A stretch of DNA of 64,000 nucleotides, taken from assembly GCF_000430645.1 (NCBI RefSeq), contig NZ_AUMK01000018.1:1-64000 (forward strand). The letters run 5' to 3'. How positions within the stretch are numbered: the first letter of the stretch is position 1; the number at the start of each line of letters is the position of its first letter. The notes beneath the pieces were generated by a model. The model was not told the DNA's origin. It worked only from the letters and a program-made list of their open reading frames with translations, and searched no databases. Made by a program: the position numbers and the translations under genes. This document shows positions 52,827 through 61,033 of the stretch, piece after piece. Origin of the DNA: Aquimarina latercula DSM 2041 (GTDB lineage: Bacteria; Bacteroidota; Bacteroidia; Flavobacteriales; Flavobacteriaceae).

Positions 52827-55226
52827 ATGCTTGCAGTTATAAGAAAAGAAATCAATACATTTTTTGCCTCCTCTGTAGGGTATTTAGTAATAGGTATATT
52901 TTTAGTTCTTAATGGACTTTTTTTATGGGTATTTAAAGGGCAGTTTAATATTTTGGATAGTGGTTTTGCAGACCTTTCGCCATTTTTTCTGATTGCTCCT
53001 TGGATTTTGTTGTTTTTGATTCCTGCAATAACCATGAGAAGTATTGCAGAAGAAAGAAAACAAGGGACCTTAGAACTTCTAATAACAAAACCGCTCCCAG
53101 GCTGGCAGATAGTTTTGGGAAAATATTTTGGAAGTCTTTTACTCATTATTATTGCTCTAATCCCCAGTTTACTATATGTAATCACAGTACATCAGTTGGG
53201 AAATCCAATAGGGAATATAGATATTGGTAGTACGATAGGATCTTATATTGCTCTTTTATTACTCTGCGGCGCTTATACGGCTATAGGGACGTTTTCATCT
53301 TCCATAACAAACAATCAGATTGTAGCATTCTTAGTAGGTGTATTTTTATGCTTTCTGTTTTATTTTGGATTTAATGGATTAGCAGACTACCAATTGCTTG
53401 GAGCTACGGATTACACTATCGAACAAATCGGAATTCAATTACATTACGAGCGTATTAGTCAAGGGATTATAGATACAAGAGATATTGTGTATTTTATCAG
53501 TATTATTGGATTTTTCGTATTTCTCACAACCATTATACTACGACAATATCCTTTAAAAACTATTCTAAAATTTGCCTCTTTTGCTGCCATTGCAGTTATT
53601 ATACTTAACATAGGAGGAAATTCTTTGTATAATCGTTTTGATCTAACAGTAGATAATCGTTTTACGCTGTCTGAAGCAACCGAAAACTTGCTAAAAGAAG
53701 CAGAAGTCCCAATTTCTATAGACGTTTTATTAGAAGGTGATTTTCCATCAGAATTTAGAAAGCTACAAGGAGAAACTAAACAAATTCTAGAAGAGTTTAA
53801 TGCTATAAACTCTAATATCCAGTATGTTTTTACAAACCCAATAGAGGAAGAAGAATTTAGAAAAGAGACCTTAGAGGAATTACAAAGATTAGGATTGACT
53901 CCTATGGAAGTTAGTGTCCAAGAAAGCGGGAAAACCGAAATTGAAACTGTTGTTCCTTGGGCCATTATGAATTATCAAAATCGAAGTGTTAAAGTAGCTT
54001 TGGTAAAAAATACAATTGGAGCCACTACCGAAGAAAGAGTCAACAACTCTATTCAACAATTAGAATATGTTTTTGCTGATGCTCTAAAAAAGCTAATCCA
54101 TCCCAAAAAACATAAAATTGCCGTAATAAAGGGGAATGGACAATTACCTGATGTAAAAATAGCAGATTTTGTAAAAACGCTTCAGGAGTATTATTTTGTT
54201 GGGGCCTTTACTTTAGATTCGGTTGCTTCCAATCCCGAAAAAACATTACAAGATTTACAAAAGTTTGATCTCGTAATTAATGCAAAACCAACAAAACCAT
54301 TTTCTGAAAAAGAAAAATATGTATTAGATCAGTTTATTATGAACGGTGGAAAATCGCTGTGGCTAGTAGAATCAGTTGGCATGGAGATTGACAGCTTATT
54401 TACACCTCAATCTCAAGGATCGGCTGTAGCATTTATGCAAGATTTAAAACTTGGAGATGCATTATTTTCTTATGGAGTAAGAATTAATCCGGTTATAGTA
54501 AATGACCTCTACTCTGCTCCATTAATGCTTGCCTCTGGCCAAGGAAATGATACTCAATTTACTCCACATCCATGGTTTTATGCTTCGTTAACAAAAAACA
54601 GCGGAAATCATCCTATTGTTAAAAACATAGAATCTGTGAAGTTTGAATTTTCGAACCAAATAGATACTTTAAAAAATGATCTAACTAAGACCATATTATT
54701 AACCAGTTCTGAAAGATCAAAATTAGAAGGAATACCAACAGAAATAAGACTTGACAATATTATCGGGCAAAAACCAGATATTACTGGTTATACCGAAGGA
54801 AATCATAACTTGGCTGTCTTGTTAGAGGGAAGTTTTAAATCTGCATATAAAGATCGTGTAAAGCCATTTAAAATTATTGATGGAAAAGATACAAGTATCG
54901 AAACGAAAATGGTGGTAATTGCGGATGGTGATGTGATTAAAAATGGCATTAGAAAAGGAAGGCCAATCACCTTAGGATATGACCCCTATTTAAATCTGCA
55001 ATACGGAAATAAGGAGTTTTTATTAAACACCGTTAACTATTTACTAGATGATTCTGGACTAACCCAAGTAAGAGGTAAAGAAATAAACATTGCCTTCTTA
55101 AATATAGAAAAAGTAGTAGCAACTAGAAGTTTTTGGCAGATAATCAACATCGTGGTTCCACTAATAATTTTAGGGCTATTTGGAGTTGGGTTTTCTTTTC
55201 TTAGAAAAAGAAAGTATCAAAAATAG
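52827..55226 (+). CDS. gldFG: GldF-GldG fusion, gliding motility ABC transporter permease and accessory subunit
   Basis: A 799-aa inner-membrane protein. Residues 1 to about 238 form GldF, an ABC-2 permease with six helices and the cytoplasmic loop RSIAEERKQGTLELLITKP (about 71-89). Without a break, residues about 243-799 form GldG: one helix (246-263), the NRFDLTVDNRFTLS segment, a large periplasmic domain and a C-terminal helix (about 770-790) with basic tail RKRKYQK. In Flavobacterium johnsoniae gldF and gldG are separate genes; here they are one reading frame. They work with the ATPase GldA (not in the window) in gliding. A weak hairpin follows at 55243-55276. Confidence 0.93.
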   Translation: MLAVIRKEINTFFASSVGYLVIGIFLVLNGLFLWVFKGQFNILDSGFADLSPFFLIAPWILLFLIPAITMRSIAEERKQGTLELLITKPLPGWQIVLGKYFGSLLLIIIALIPSLLYVITVHQLGNPIGNIDIGSTIGSYIALLLLCGAYTAIGTFSSSITNNQIVAFLVGVFLCFLFYFGFNGLADYQLLGATDYTIEQIGIQLHYERISQGIIDTRDIVYFISIIGFFVFLTTIILRQYPLKTILKFASFAAIAVIILNIGGNSLYNRFDLTVDNRFTLSEATENLLKEAEVPISIDVLLEGDFPSEFRKLQGETKQILEEFNAINSNIQYVFTNPIEEEEFRKETLEELQRLGLTPMEVSVQESGKTEIETVVPWAIMNYQNRSVKVALVKNTIGATTEERVNNSIQQLEYVFADALKKLIHPKKHKIAVIKGNGQLPDVKIADFVKTLQEYYFVGAFTLDSVASNPEKTLQDLQKFDLVINAKPTKPFSEKEKYVLDQFIMNGGKSLWLVESVGMEIDSLFTPQSQGSAVAFMQDLKLGDALFSYGVRINPVIVNDLYSAPLMLASGQGNDTQFTPHPWFYASLTKNSGNHPIVKNIESVKFEFSNQIDTLKNDLTKTILLTSSERSKLEGIPTEIRLDNIIGQKPDITGYTEGNHNLAVLLEGSFKSAYKDRVKPFKIIDGKDTSIETKMVVIADGDVIKNGIRKGRPITLGYDPYLNLQYGNKEFLLNTVNYLLDDSGLTQVRGKEINIAFLNIEKVVATRSFWQIINIVVPLIILGLFGVGFSFLRKRKYQK

Positions 55227-55242
55227 TGCTACATTTTAAATC

Positions 55243-55276
55243 GATCAGAAAACCCTTTGTTAAGAGCTTTCTGATC
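55243..55276. terminator. Hairpin between gldFG and peptide gene
   Basis: Inverted repeat gatcagaaa/tttctgatc (55243-55251 and 55268-55276) between the convergent gldFG and 70-aa peptide genes. Loop of 16 nt, followed by aaaac; the T-tract is weak in both directions. Confidence 0.5.
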
Positions 55277-55296
55277 AAAACAACTAATTTAATCAA

Positions 55297-55509
55297 TTAA
55301 ATACAGCACTGTCCATTTTGTACAGTACCAAAACAAACTGCTCCACTAGGACTTGGAACTGCACAATTGATTCCATCAATATCTACAAGATAAAATCTGT
55401 AACATCCTCTTTGGCAATCAGACAAAATAGGCATTCCTCCTTTGATTTCTTTTTGAGAAGATTTAGGTAATGTTTTAATTCCAGAAATTGAATTCATCAT
55501 TTTTTTCAT
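55297..55509 (-). CDS. GG-leader cysteine-rich peptide (bacteriocin-like precursor)
   Basis: A 70-aa peptide with a 25-residue leader ending in a double glycine (LPKSSQKEIKGG, Gly24-Gly25), the type cut by C39-peptidase ABC exporters. The 45-residue core holds six cysteines (32, 36, 49, 59, 68, 69) and could form three disulfides. It shares the leader logic (GI..L.K..Q..IKG) with the two peptides at 63323 and 63608, but the core is different. No exporter or modification enzyme is adjacent. It may be a secreted toxin or signal; the function is inferred. Confidence 0.75.
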   Translation of the reverse strand: MKKMMNSISGIKTLPKSSQKEIKGGMPILSDCQRGCYRFYLVDIDGINCAVPSPSGAVCFGTVQNGQCCI

Positions 55510-55741
55510 AATAAAGGTTTTAAGATTTTAAACTGCACTACATTAATTTTAAAATTAACATAATTTTTCCCTTTAAAACTACAATCTAAAAAATAAATAA
55601 AGTGTTATAAATCTGTTATTTAACTAAAATCACCACTAACCATCCTGCCTTTTTTTATACCGTTATTTATCAAAAATATGATATAGCATTATAAACCTAT
55701 ATGCTCAAAATTTATTATATTCTAATCATTAAATAAGAACA

Positions 55742-56311
55742 ATGGATACTATTATATATATATCAGGAATCAAAAAACAGTTCCTGTACTACAAATCTCT
55801 AGGGGAAAAAACAATTGATCAAGTTTCTGATGAAAATTTGTTTTGGCAGCATAATGAAGACAGCAATAGTATTGCAATTATTGTGAAACATCTTTGGGGT
55901 AATATGAAATCTCGCTGGACAGATTTTCTAACCTCTGATGGAGAAAAAAAATGGAGAGAGCGTGATAAAGAGTTTGAAAATGACATAAGATCTAAAGAAG
56001 AATTATTAATCAAATGGAACGAGGGATGGCAATGTCTTTTTAATGCCTTAGACACTATTAATGAAACCAATTTCGATCAAACAATATATATACGAAATAT
56101 TGAGCATACCATTACAGAGGCAATCAATAGACAACTTGCTCATTATTCTTATCATATTGGTCAAATCGTATTTATAGGAAAAATGATTAGCACGCAGCCT
56201 TGGAAATCATTATCTATTGCTAAAGGAGCTTCTAAATCTTATAATACAAAACGTTTTGCCCAACCAAAACATAAAATACATTATACAGATAAGTTGATGA
56301 AAGGTGAATAA
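55742..56311 (+). CDS. DinB-like protein (DUF1572)
   Basis: A 189-aa four-helix-bundle protein. The three metal-binding histidines expected in DinB-like folds are visible as VKHLWGN (His49), and AHYSYHIGQI (His133 and His137). The overall match is to DUF1572. DinB-like proteins include thiol transferases, but no thiol substrate can be assigned here. It has no signal peptide, so it is likely cytosolic. Confidence 0.86.
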   Translation: MDTIIYISGIKKQFLYYKSLGEKTIDQVSDENLFWQHNEDSNSIAIIVKHLWGNMKSRWTDFLTSDGEKKWRERDKEFENDIRSKEELLIKWNEGWQCLFNALDTINETNFDQTIYIRNIEHTITEAINRQLAHYSYHIGQIVFIGKMISTQPWKSLSIAKGASKSYNTKRFAQPKHKIHYTDKLMKGE

Positions 56312-56391
56312 ATTTAAACAATATCGTATCCTCAAGATAAAAGTGATATTATAAATCTCCCTTTCATAAAACTACCAGACTATAACAAGTA

Positions 56392-57366
56392 TTAGATAGC
56401 TCCTTTTCCTTTGCTTTTTTCGGTCCAGGCTTTAGCAAAACTTATATGAAACAATACCTCATCTGTATTATTTTTAATCGCTTTAAACCATTTTAACTGA
56501 GTAGGACTTAAGAAATGTAATGTAGGCTTACCATCACCCAAAGCACTATTAATTTTCGTTTGCTGAATCGTGGTCAACGGTATATATTTGAACTTTGTTT
56601 GTTGTAGATAGTAATGTATATCCTTTGATGAAGATTGATACGATTGTTGATTATCAATTAAGATCATCCCATTAGATGTTGCATATGTATCTAATTCTTT
56701 CTTGGTCAATTCTTTAGGATCATAGGTAACTTCTACCACTTCGCTATAATTTATAAAACCTGATTCCGTATTTAATACATCTGTTAATTTACCTAACTCT
56801 TTCTCACCAGACCAAAAACACGACATTTTATAGTAAGCTTTATGTGCTTTCTTTACAGATAATTCTTGTGCTAATAAATTGATATATTTAGGAATTTTTT
56901 GCCCTTTTTCTTCAATAGCTTGTTGCATACTTTCACACAAACGCAATGCAGAATAGTCATTTCCTATGCGTTTTATTACATCATCTCCATTACTATCAAC
57001 AATACGAACTACGGGATTGTTCCAGCTAGGTTCATTATACCTACGAAGTATTTGTGCATCTTTTCCTCCTTTGTTATTAAATATAGCTAAAGGTATAAAT
57101 GAATTTTCTATGGCCTCCACCATAAGAGGATGACTTAAAACATTATGCCCATAATTTCTGCAAGTACTACAACCTGGGACTTCCTGAAATAAAATCAACA
57201 CATCTTTATTTTCCTTTTTAGCGAGCGCTATTGCAGTATCATAATCCCGCAACCATCGTACTTTTCCTAATTCTTCATTTTGATTATAAGGATCAGTTGT
57301 TTTCTGAGCCAAAAGAAGGTTACTTGTAAGTAACAGACATAGTATAAATTGGATCTTGGATTTCAT
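56392..57366 (-). CDS. VPGC thioredoxin-like protein fused to an MsrA-like domain
   Basis: A 324-aa secreted protein from the preferred ATG at 57366 (signal peptide ending LLLAQ); the ATG at 57423 adds 19 residues. Residues 35-155 form a thioredoxin-like domain with VPGCSTC (Cys66, Cys69), resembling the VPGUxxT family in which the first position is Sec. Residues about 175-310 resemble methionine sulfoxide reductase A: SCFWSGE with Cys183 and Glu188 in the catalytic positions, SGFINYSEVVEVTYDP. The usual MsrA GCFWG is altered to SCFWS, so activity is uncertain. It may couple reductant delivery to repair of oxidised periplasmic proteins. Confidence 0.75.
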   Translation of the reverse strand: MKSKIQFILCLLLTSNLLLAQKTTDPYNQNEELGKVRWLRDYDTAIALAKKENKDVLILFQEVPGCSTCRNYGHNVLSHPLMVEAIENSFIPLAIFNNKGGKDAQILRRYNEPSWNNPVVRIVDSNGDDVIKRIGNDYSALRLCESMQQAIEEKGQKIPKYINLLAQELSVKKAHKAYYKMSCFWSGEKELGKLTDVLNTESGFINYSEVVEVTYDPKELTKKELDTYATSNGMILIDNQQSYQSSSKDIHYYLQQTKFKYIPLTTIQQTKINSALGDGKPTLHFLSPTQLKWFKAIKNNTDEVLFHISFAKAWTEKSKGKGAI

Positions 57367-57563
57367 AAGTATTAAAGGTAAATTTTTGCTTAATACGTCG
57401 ATATTTACAGTAAAAACTAACACTAAACGATGGTTTATTTTGAAGAATCATCTTATAAGATATTCAAGGTAATATCTACATCTCATCGAGCATAGTCAAT
57501 AACTCCTAGCTGTTTGTTAATAACTAACGTTTTTGGCATAATGAAATCCTTGTAGATTACAAT

Positions 57564-57571
57564 TATATTTG
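57564..57571 (+). promoter_or_regulatory. -7 promoter element of dnaN
   Basis: TATATTTG, an exact TAnnTTTG, 60 nt before the dnaN GTG. No convincing TTG/TTTG at the expected -33 distance was found, so the promoter is incomplete as read. Confidence 0.35.
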
Positions 57572-57630
57572 CGTTAGCCATTAATATATGGCTACTGTAA
57601 AAACAGTACTAATCTAAAAAAATTAAACGG

Positions 57631-58749
57631 GTGAAATTCATAGTTTCCAGTTCGTATTTATTAAAACAACTTCAAGTATTAGGTGGAGTTATCAATAATA
57701 GTAACACACTACCTATCCTAGATAACTTCTTATTTGAATTAGATAATAACTCCTTGACAGTTTCAGCATCTGATTTGGAGACTACTATGTCTGCTAAACT
57801 AGAAGTTGAGTCATCAGATGAAGGAATTATTGCAGTACCAGCAAAATTATTATTAGAAACTTTAAAAACGTTTCCTGAGCAACCACTTACTTTCGTTGCA
57901 GGAGATAATAATACTATAGAAATCAGTTCTAATCACGGTAAATATGCATTGGCATATGCAGATGGAGAAGAATTTCCGAAAGCTGTAGAATTAGAAGATC
58001 CAAGTTCTACAACATTATTAGGAGATATTTTAGCTACTGCGATTAGCAAAACTATTTTTGCTACTGGTAATGATGATCTTAGACCGGTTATGAGTGGAGT
58101 ATTTTTTCAGTTCTCTACAGAAAGTTTGACGTTTGTGGCTACGGATGCGCATAAATTAGTAAAATACTCTCGTGAAGATGTAAAAGCATCTCAATCTGCT
58201 GAATTTATTATGCCTAAAAAACCTTTAAACCTTTTAAAAGGTATCTTAGCTGGTAGTGATACAGAAGTATTAATAGAATACAATGAGTCTAATGCTAAAT
58301 TCACATTCGAAGATACAGAGTTAATCTGTAGATTGATCGATGGTAAGTATCCTAATTACGAAGCAGTAATCCCTAAAGAAAACCCAAATAAATTAACAAT
58401 TGCGCGTACTCAATTTTTAAATTCTGTACGTAGGGTTTCTATTTTCTCAAACAAAACTACACATCAAATAAGATTAAAAATAGCAGGTGCAGAATTAAAT
58501 ATCTCAGCAGAAGATATTGACTATTCTAACAAAGCCGAAGAACGTCTTACTTGTGATTATCAAGGAGATGATATGCAGATTGGTTTCAATTCTCGTTTCT
58601 TAAGTGAAATGTTGAATAATCTTAATGCAGATGATGTACAGCTAGAAATGTCATTACCTAACAGAGCCGGAATTTTAACTCCTACTGATGGATTAGATGA
58701 AGGTGAAAGCGTTACCATGCTTGTAATGCCCGTAATGCTAAACAACTAG
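57631..58749 (+). CDS. dnaN: DNA polymerase III subunit beta (sliding clamp)
   Basis: A 372-aa ring-forming clamp that tethers replicative DNA polymerase. It starts with GTG at 57631; the family's opening MKFIVSSSYLLKQLQ directly follows. Three clamp domains of about 120 residues are readable, with PVMSGVFFQF in the second and the C-terminal VTMLVMPVMLNN, matching the usual MPM-R/L ending that forms part of the client-binding groove. dnaA and recF are not adjacent, so it does not mark an origin here. A strong terminator follows. Confidence 0.96.
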   Translation: MKFIVSSSYLLKQLQVLGGVINNSNTLPILDNFLFELDNNSLTVSASDLETTMSAKLEVESSDEGIIAVPAKLLLETLKTFPEQPLTFVAGDNNTIEISSNHGKYALAYADGEEFPKAVELEDPSSTTLLGDILATAISKTIFATGNDDLRPVMSGVFFQFSTESLTFVATDAHKLVKYSREDVKASQSAEFIMPKKPLNLLKGILAGSDTEVLIEYNESNAKFTFEDTELICRLIDGKYPNYEAVIPKENPNKLTIARTQFLNSVRRVSIFSNKTTHQIRLKIAGAELNISAEDIDYSNKAEERLTCDYQGDDMQIGFNSRFLSEMLNNLNADDVQLEMSLPNRAGILTPTDGLDEGESVTMLVMPVMLNN

Positions 58750-58773
58750 TACATATTACCTAAAAACAACATA

Positions 58774-58810
58774 AAAAGAGTCTGATTATCATTTATAGTC
58801 AGACTCTTTT
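58774..58810 (+). terminator. Terminator of dnaN
   Basis: Perfect 12-bp stem aaaagagtctga/tcagactctttt (58774-58785 and 58799-58810) with T-rich tail. Confidence 0.88.
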
Positions 58811-58893
58811 ATTTTGTATATACCTAGCTCATAAAGCTTATTCTTTTTTAATATTTTTACAGTAGTAAAAAACGTATTTAGAACCTATACCAT

Positions 58894-59463
58894 ATGCATC
58901 TCCAAGAAATTTTTCAGGGTTTAACATTGAGCGAAATGCATAAAAGTATTATCAGTAAAAAGCTTAAAAAAACAACCATAAATAAAGGAGAAACTTTATT
59001 GCATCCAAATGATACCACTTTTTATCAATACTATGTAGAAAGCGGTTGTTTAAGATCTTTTTTTACAGATACATCAGCAAAGGAACATACCATACAATTT
59101 GCAATAAAAGACTGGTGGATTAGTGATTATACTGCATTTTTCAAGAAAGAAAAAGCAATTCTTCAAATTGAATGTATTCAGGATGCTACAGTTTTAAGAC
59201 TCTCTAGAGATGATATGAAAGAAATTTTTGATTTGGTCCCTGGAATAGAGCGTTACTTTAGAATAAAAACTGAATCGTATATCGGTTCCTTTCAAAAGAG
59301 AATCATCGGAGATTTATCAAAAACAGCAAAAGAACAATATATCGAATTCGTAAATACATATCCTAATATCGAGCAATTAGTAAAGAACTATCATATTGCT
59401 TCTTATTTAGGAATAACATCAGAAAGTCTTAGTAGAATTCGAAAAGAGATTGCCAAAAAATAA
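58894..59463 (+). CDS. Crp/Fnr family transcriptional regulator
   Basis: A 189-aa regulator. Residues about 20-115 form a cyclic-nucleotide-binding-like beta-roll (TINKGETLLHPNDTTFYQYYVESGCLRSFF), and residues 150-185 a helix-turn-helix (IASYLGITSESLSRIRKEI). The cAMP-contacting residues of Crp are not conserved and there is no Fnr-type cysteine cluster, so it probably responds to another signal or none. It is followed 84 nt later by a DJ-1/PfpI lipoprotein gene on the same strand, a plausible target. Confidence 0.92.
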   Translation: MHLQEIFQGLTLSEMHKSIISKKLKKTTINKGETLLHPNDTTFYQYYVESGCLRSFFTDTSAKEHTIQFAIKDWWISDYTAFFKKEKAILQIECIQDATVLRLSRDDMKEIFDLVPGIERYFRIKTESYIGSFQKRIIGDLSKTAKEQYIEFVNTYPNIEQLVKNYHIASYLGITSESLSRIRKEIAKK

Positions 59464-59546
59464 ATACTTTTCTTACCATAGATCATTTTTTTGGTTTTTC
59501 TGATACTCTAATTTTGTTTCTAATAAACAACAGAAGAATTTTATTC

Positions 59547-60323
59547 ATGAAAAAGATCATCGGTCTTACCGCTATAATTGTATTATTTGCTTCGTGCGGG
59601 AAAGAAACAGAAAGTAAGAAAATAACAAAACAAAAAAACCAAATGAAAAAAGTACTATTTGTATTAACAAGCCATAGTGATTTAGGAAATACAGGAGAAA
59701 AAACAGGGTTCTGGATCGAAGAGTTCGCTTCCCCCTACTATTTTTTGAAAGATAACGGTATAGATATCACCATTGCATCTCCAAAAGGAGGACAACCACC
59801 GATTGATCCCAAAAGTGAACTTCCAGATTTTCAGACACCAGCTACTAAGCGATTTAACGAAGATAAAGAAACTCAAAATGAATTAAAAAACAGTGTAAAA
59901 CTAGAGAGCATTAATGCTAGTGATTACGACGCTATATTTTATCCTGGTGGTCATGGACCATTGTGGGATTTAGCCGAAGATAAAAATTCGATCAAATTGA
60001 TTGAAACTTTTTATAAGCAACTTAAACCTGTTGCAGCGGTATGTCATGCACCTGCTATATTTAAGAATACAAAAGCAAATGATGGATCACCTTTAGTCAG
60101 TGGAAAAAAAGTTACTGGATTTTCTAATACAGAAGAAGCTGCAGTTCAATTAACCGATGTAGTACCTTTTCTAGTAGAGGATATGTTAATAGCTAATGGA
60201 GGAACTTACTCCAAAGGGGATGATTGGGCGCCATACGCAATAGAAGATGGATTGTTAATTACTGGACAAAACCCTGCTTCTTCTGAACTCGTTGCAGAAA
60301 AATTATTAGGCCAATTGAAGTAA
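59547..60323 (+). CDS. DJ-1/PfpI family lipoprotein (type 1 glutamine amidotransferase-like)
   Basis: A 258-aa protein from the preferred ATG at 59547 (the ATG at 59514 adds 11 residues). Lipoprotein signal MKKIIGLTAIIVLFASC. The DJ-1 fold includes the nucleophile Cys in AAVCHAPAIF with flanking acid (FYPGGHGPLWD), as in the Hsp31/YhbO/glyoxalase III group. A second in-frame ATG at 59643 (MKKVLFVLTSHSD) could yield a cytosolic form of about 226 aa. Possible roles are methylglyoxal detoxification or chaperone activity. It lies downstream of the Crp/Fnr gene and is followed by a terminator. Confidence 0.87.
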   Translation: MKKIIGLTAIIVLFASCGKETESKKITKQKNQMKKVLFVLTSHSDLGNTGEKTGFWIEEFASPYYFLKDNGIDITIASPKGGQPPIDPKSELPDFQTPATKRFNEDKETQNELKNSVKLESINASDYDAIFYPGGHGPLWDLAEDKNSIKLIETFYKQLKPVAAVCHAPAIFKNTKANDGSPLVSGKKVTGFSNTEEAAVQLTDVVPFLVEDMLIANGGTYSKGDDWAPYAIEDGLLITGQNPASSELVAEKLLGQLK

Positions 60324-60354
60324 CACAAACTCATAACATACATTGGACTAAATC

Positions 60355-60388
60355 AAAAAGCGCAAAACTAACTATTTTGCGCTTTTTT
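60355..60388 (+). terminator. Terminator after DJ-1-like gene
   Basis: Perfect 13-bp stem aaaaagcgcaaaa/ttttgcgcttttt (60355-60367 and 60375-60387) with a T-run. Confidence 0.9.
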
Positions 60389-60427
60389 AATATTTTTACA
60401 TCACATTTATTCCCCTAAATAAAATAC

Positions 60428-60940
60428 ATGACAGAGGAGGAAAAACAAGAATATTTTTGCCATACGCATCCTAATCTTTTTGCACAAAGTAGATGTAATA
60501 ATTGTTTTAAGGGTATGTGCCATACTTGTATACATCATAATCCAACATTATGCGCTGCTTGTTTAAAAAATAATTTTCTAACCGGAGATCAATATAAAAA
60601 CCAGAAAGAACTTATATACATTCTTTCTATTGGTTTAGTGGTTGGTTTATTATATCATATATATCAATTTACCACAATTACGCATTTATATAATAATTTT
60701 AATTTCGTCAATGATCTTTTATACGTTACTATAGGAACATTAACTGTTATTAGTGCGTATTACATGTATAGCGAGGTAACCCTTATTTCGAAAGTAAGTA
60801 AGATTCCATTTATAGGTGGTAAACTTGCTTTTTTATTAATCATTTTTAGTTTAGTTATAGGAATTCCTTTATTCTATTTACTTTACAAAATATCGCTGTT
60901 CATATGGCAAAAAATAACTAATCAAAAACATCAAGTGTAG
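60428..60940 (+). CDS. B-box-like zinc-finger membrane protein
   Basis: A 170-aa protein. The first 46 residues hold a Cys/His array (Cys11, His14, Cys23, Cys26, Cys31, Cys34, Cys42, Cys45 with His36/37) resembling a B-box or a short double zinc finger; the remainder has three or four transmembrane helices (about 61-83, 90-112, 127-156). Bacterial B-box-like plus membrane proteins are found in Bacteroidota but have no defined role. It may recruit proteins to the membrane through zinc-dependent contacts. Convergent with the endonuclease gene. Confidence 0.78.
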   Translation: MTEEEKQEYFCHTHPNLFAQSRCNNCFKGMCHTCIHHNPTLCAACLKNNFLTGDQYKNQKELIYILSIGLVVGLLYHIYQFTTITHLYNNFNFVNDLLYVTIGTLTVISAYYMYSEVTLISKVSKIPFIGGKLAFLLIIFSLVIGIPLFYLLYKISLFIWQKITNQKHQV

Positions 60941-60975
60941 CCTTTAAAAAACATCTACATCTTTTTTATACAAAA

Positions 60976-61006
60976 AATCAATCCCACTTAAAAAAGCAGG
61001 ATTGAT
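60976..61006 (-). terminator. Terminator of the endonuclease I gene
   Basis: Perfect 8-bp stem atcaatcc/ggattgat (60977-60984 and 60999-61006). On the minus strand it is followed by a T-run. Confidence 0.8.
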
Positions 61007-61033
61007 GATATATTTAACATATTGTTATTCTGA

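Noticed and set aside
57481..57515. Degenerate dispersed repeat (tctcatcgagcatagtcaa)
   Set aside because: It resembles a repeat family I recall from other genomes, but there is only one imperfect copy and no symmetry.
57631..58749. Replication origin next to dnaN
   Set aside because: dnaA, recF, gyrB and DnaA-box clusters are not seen around it.
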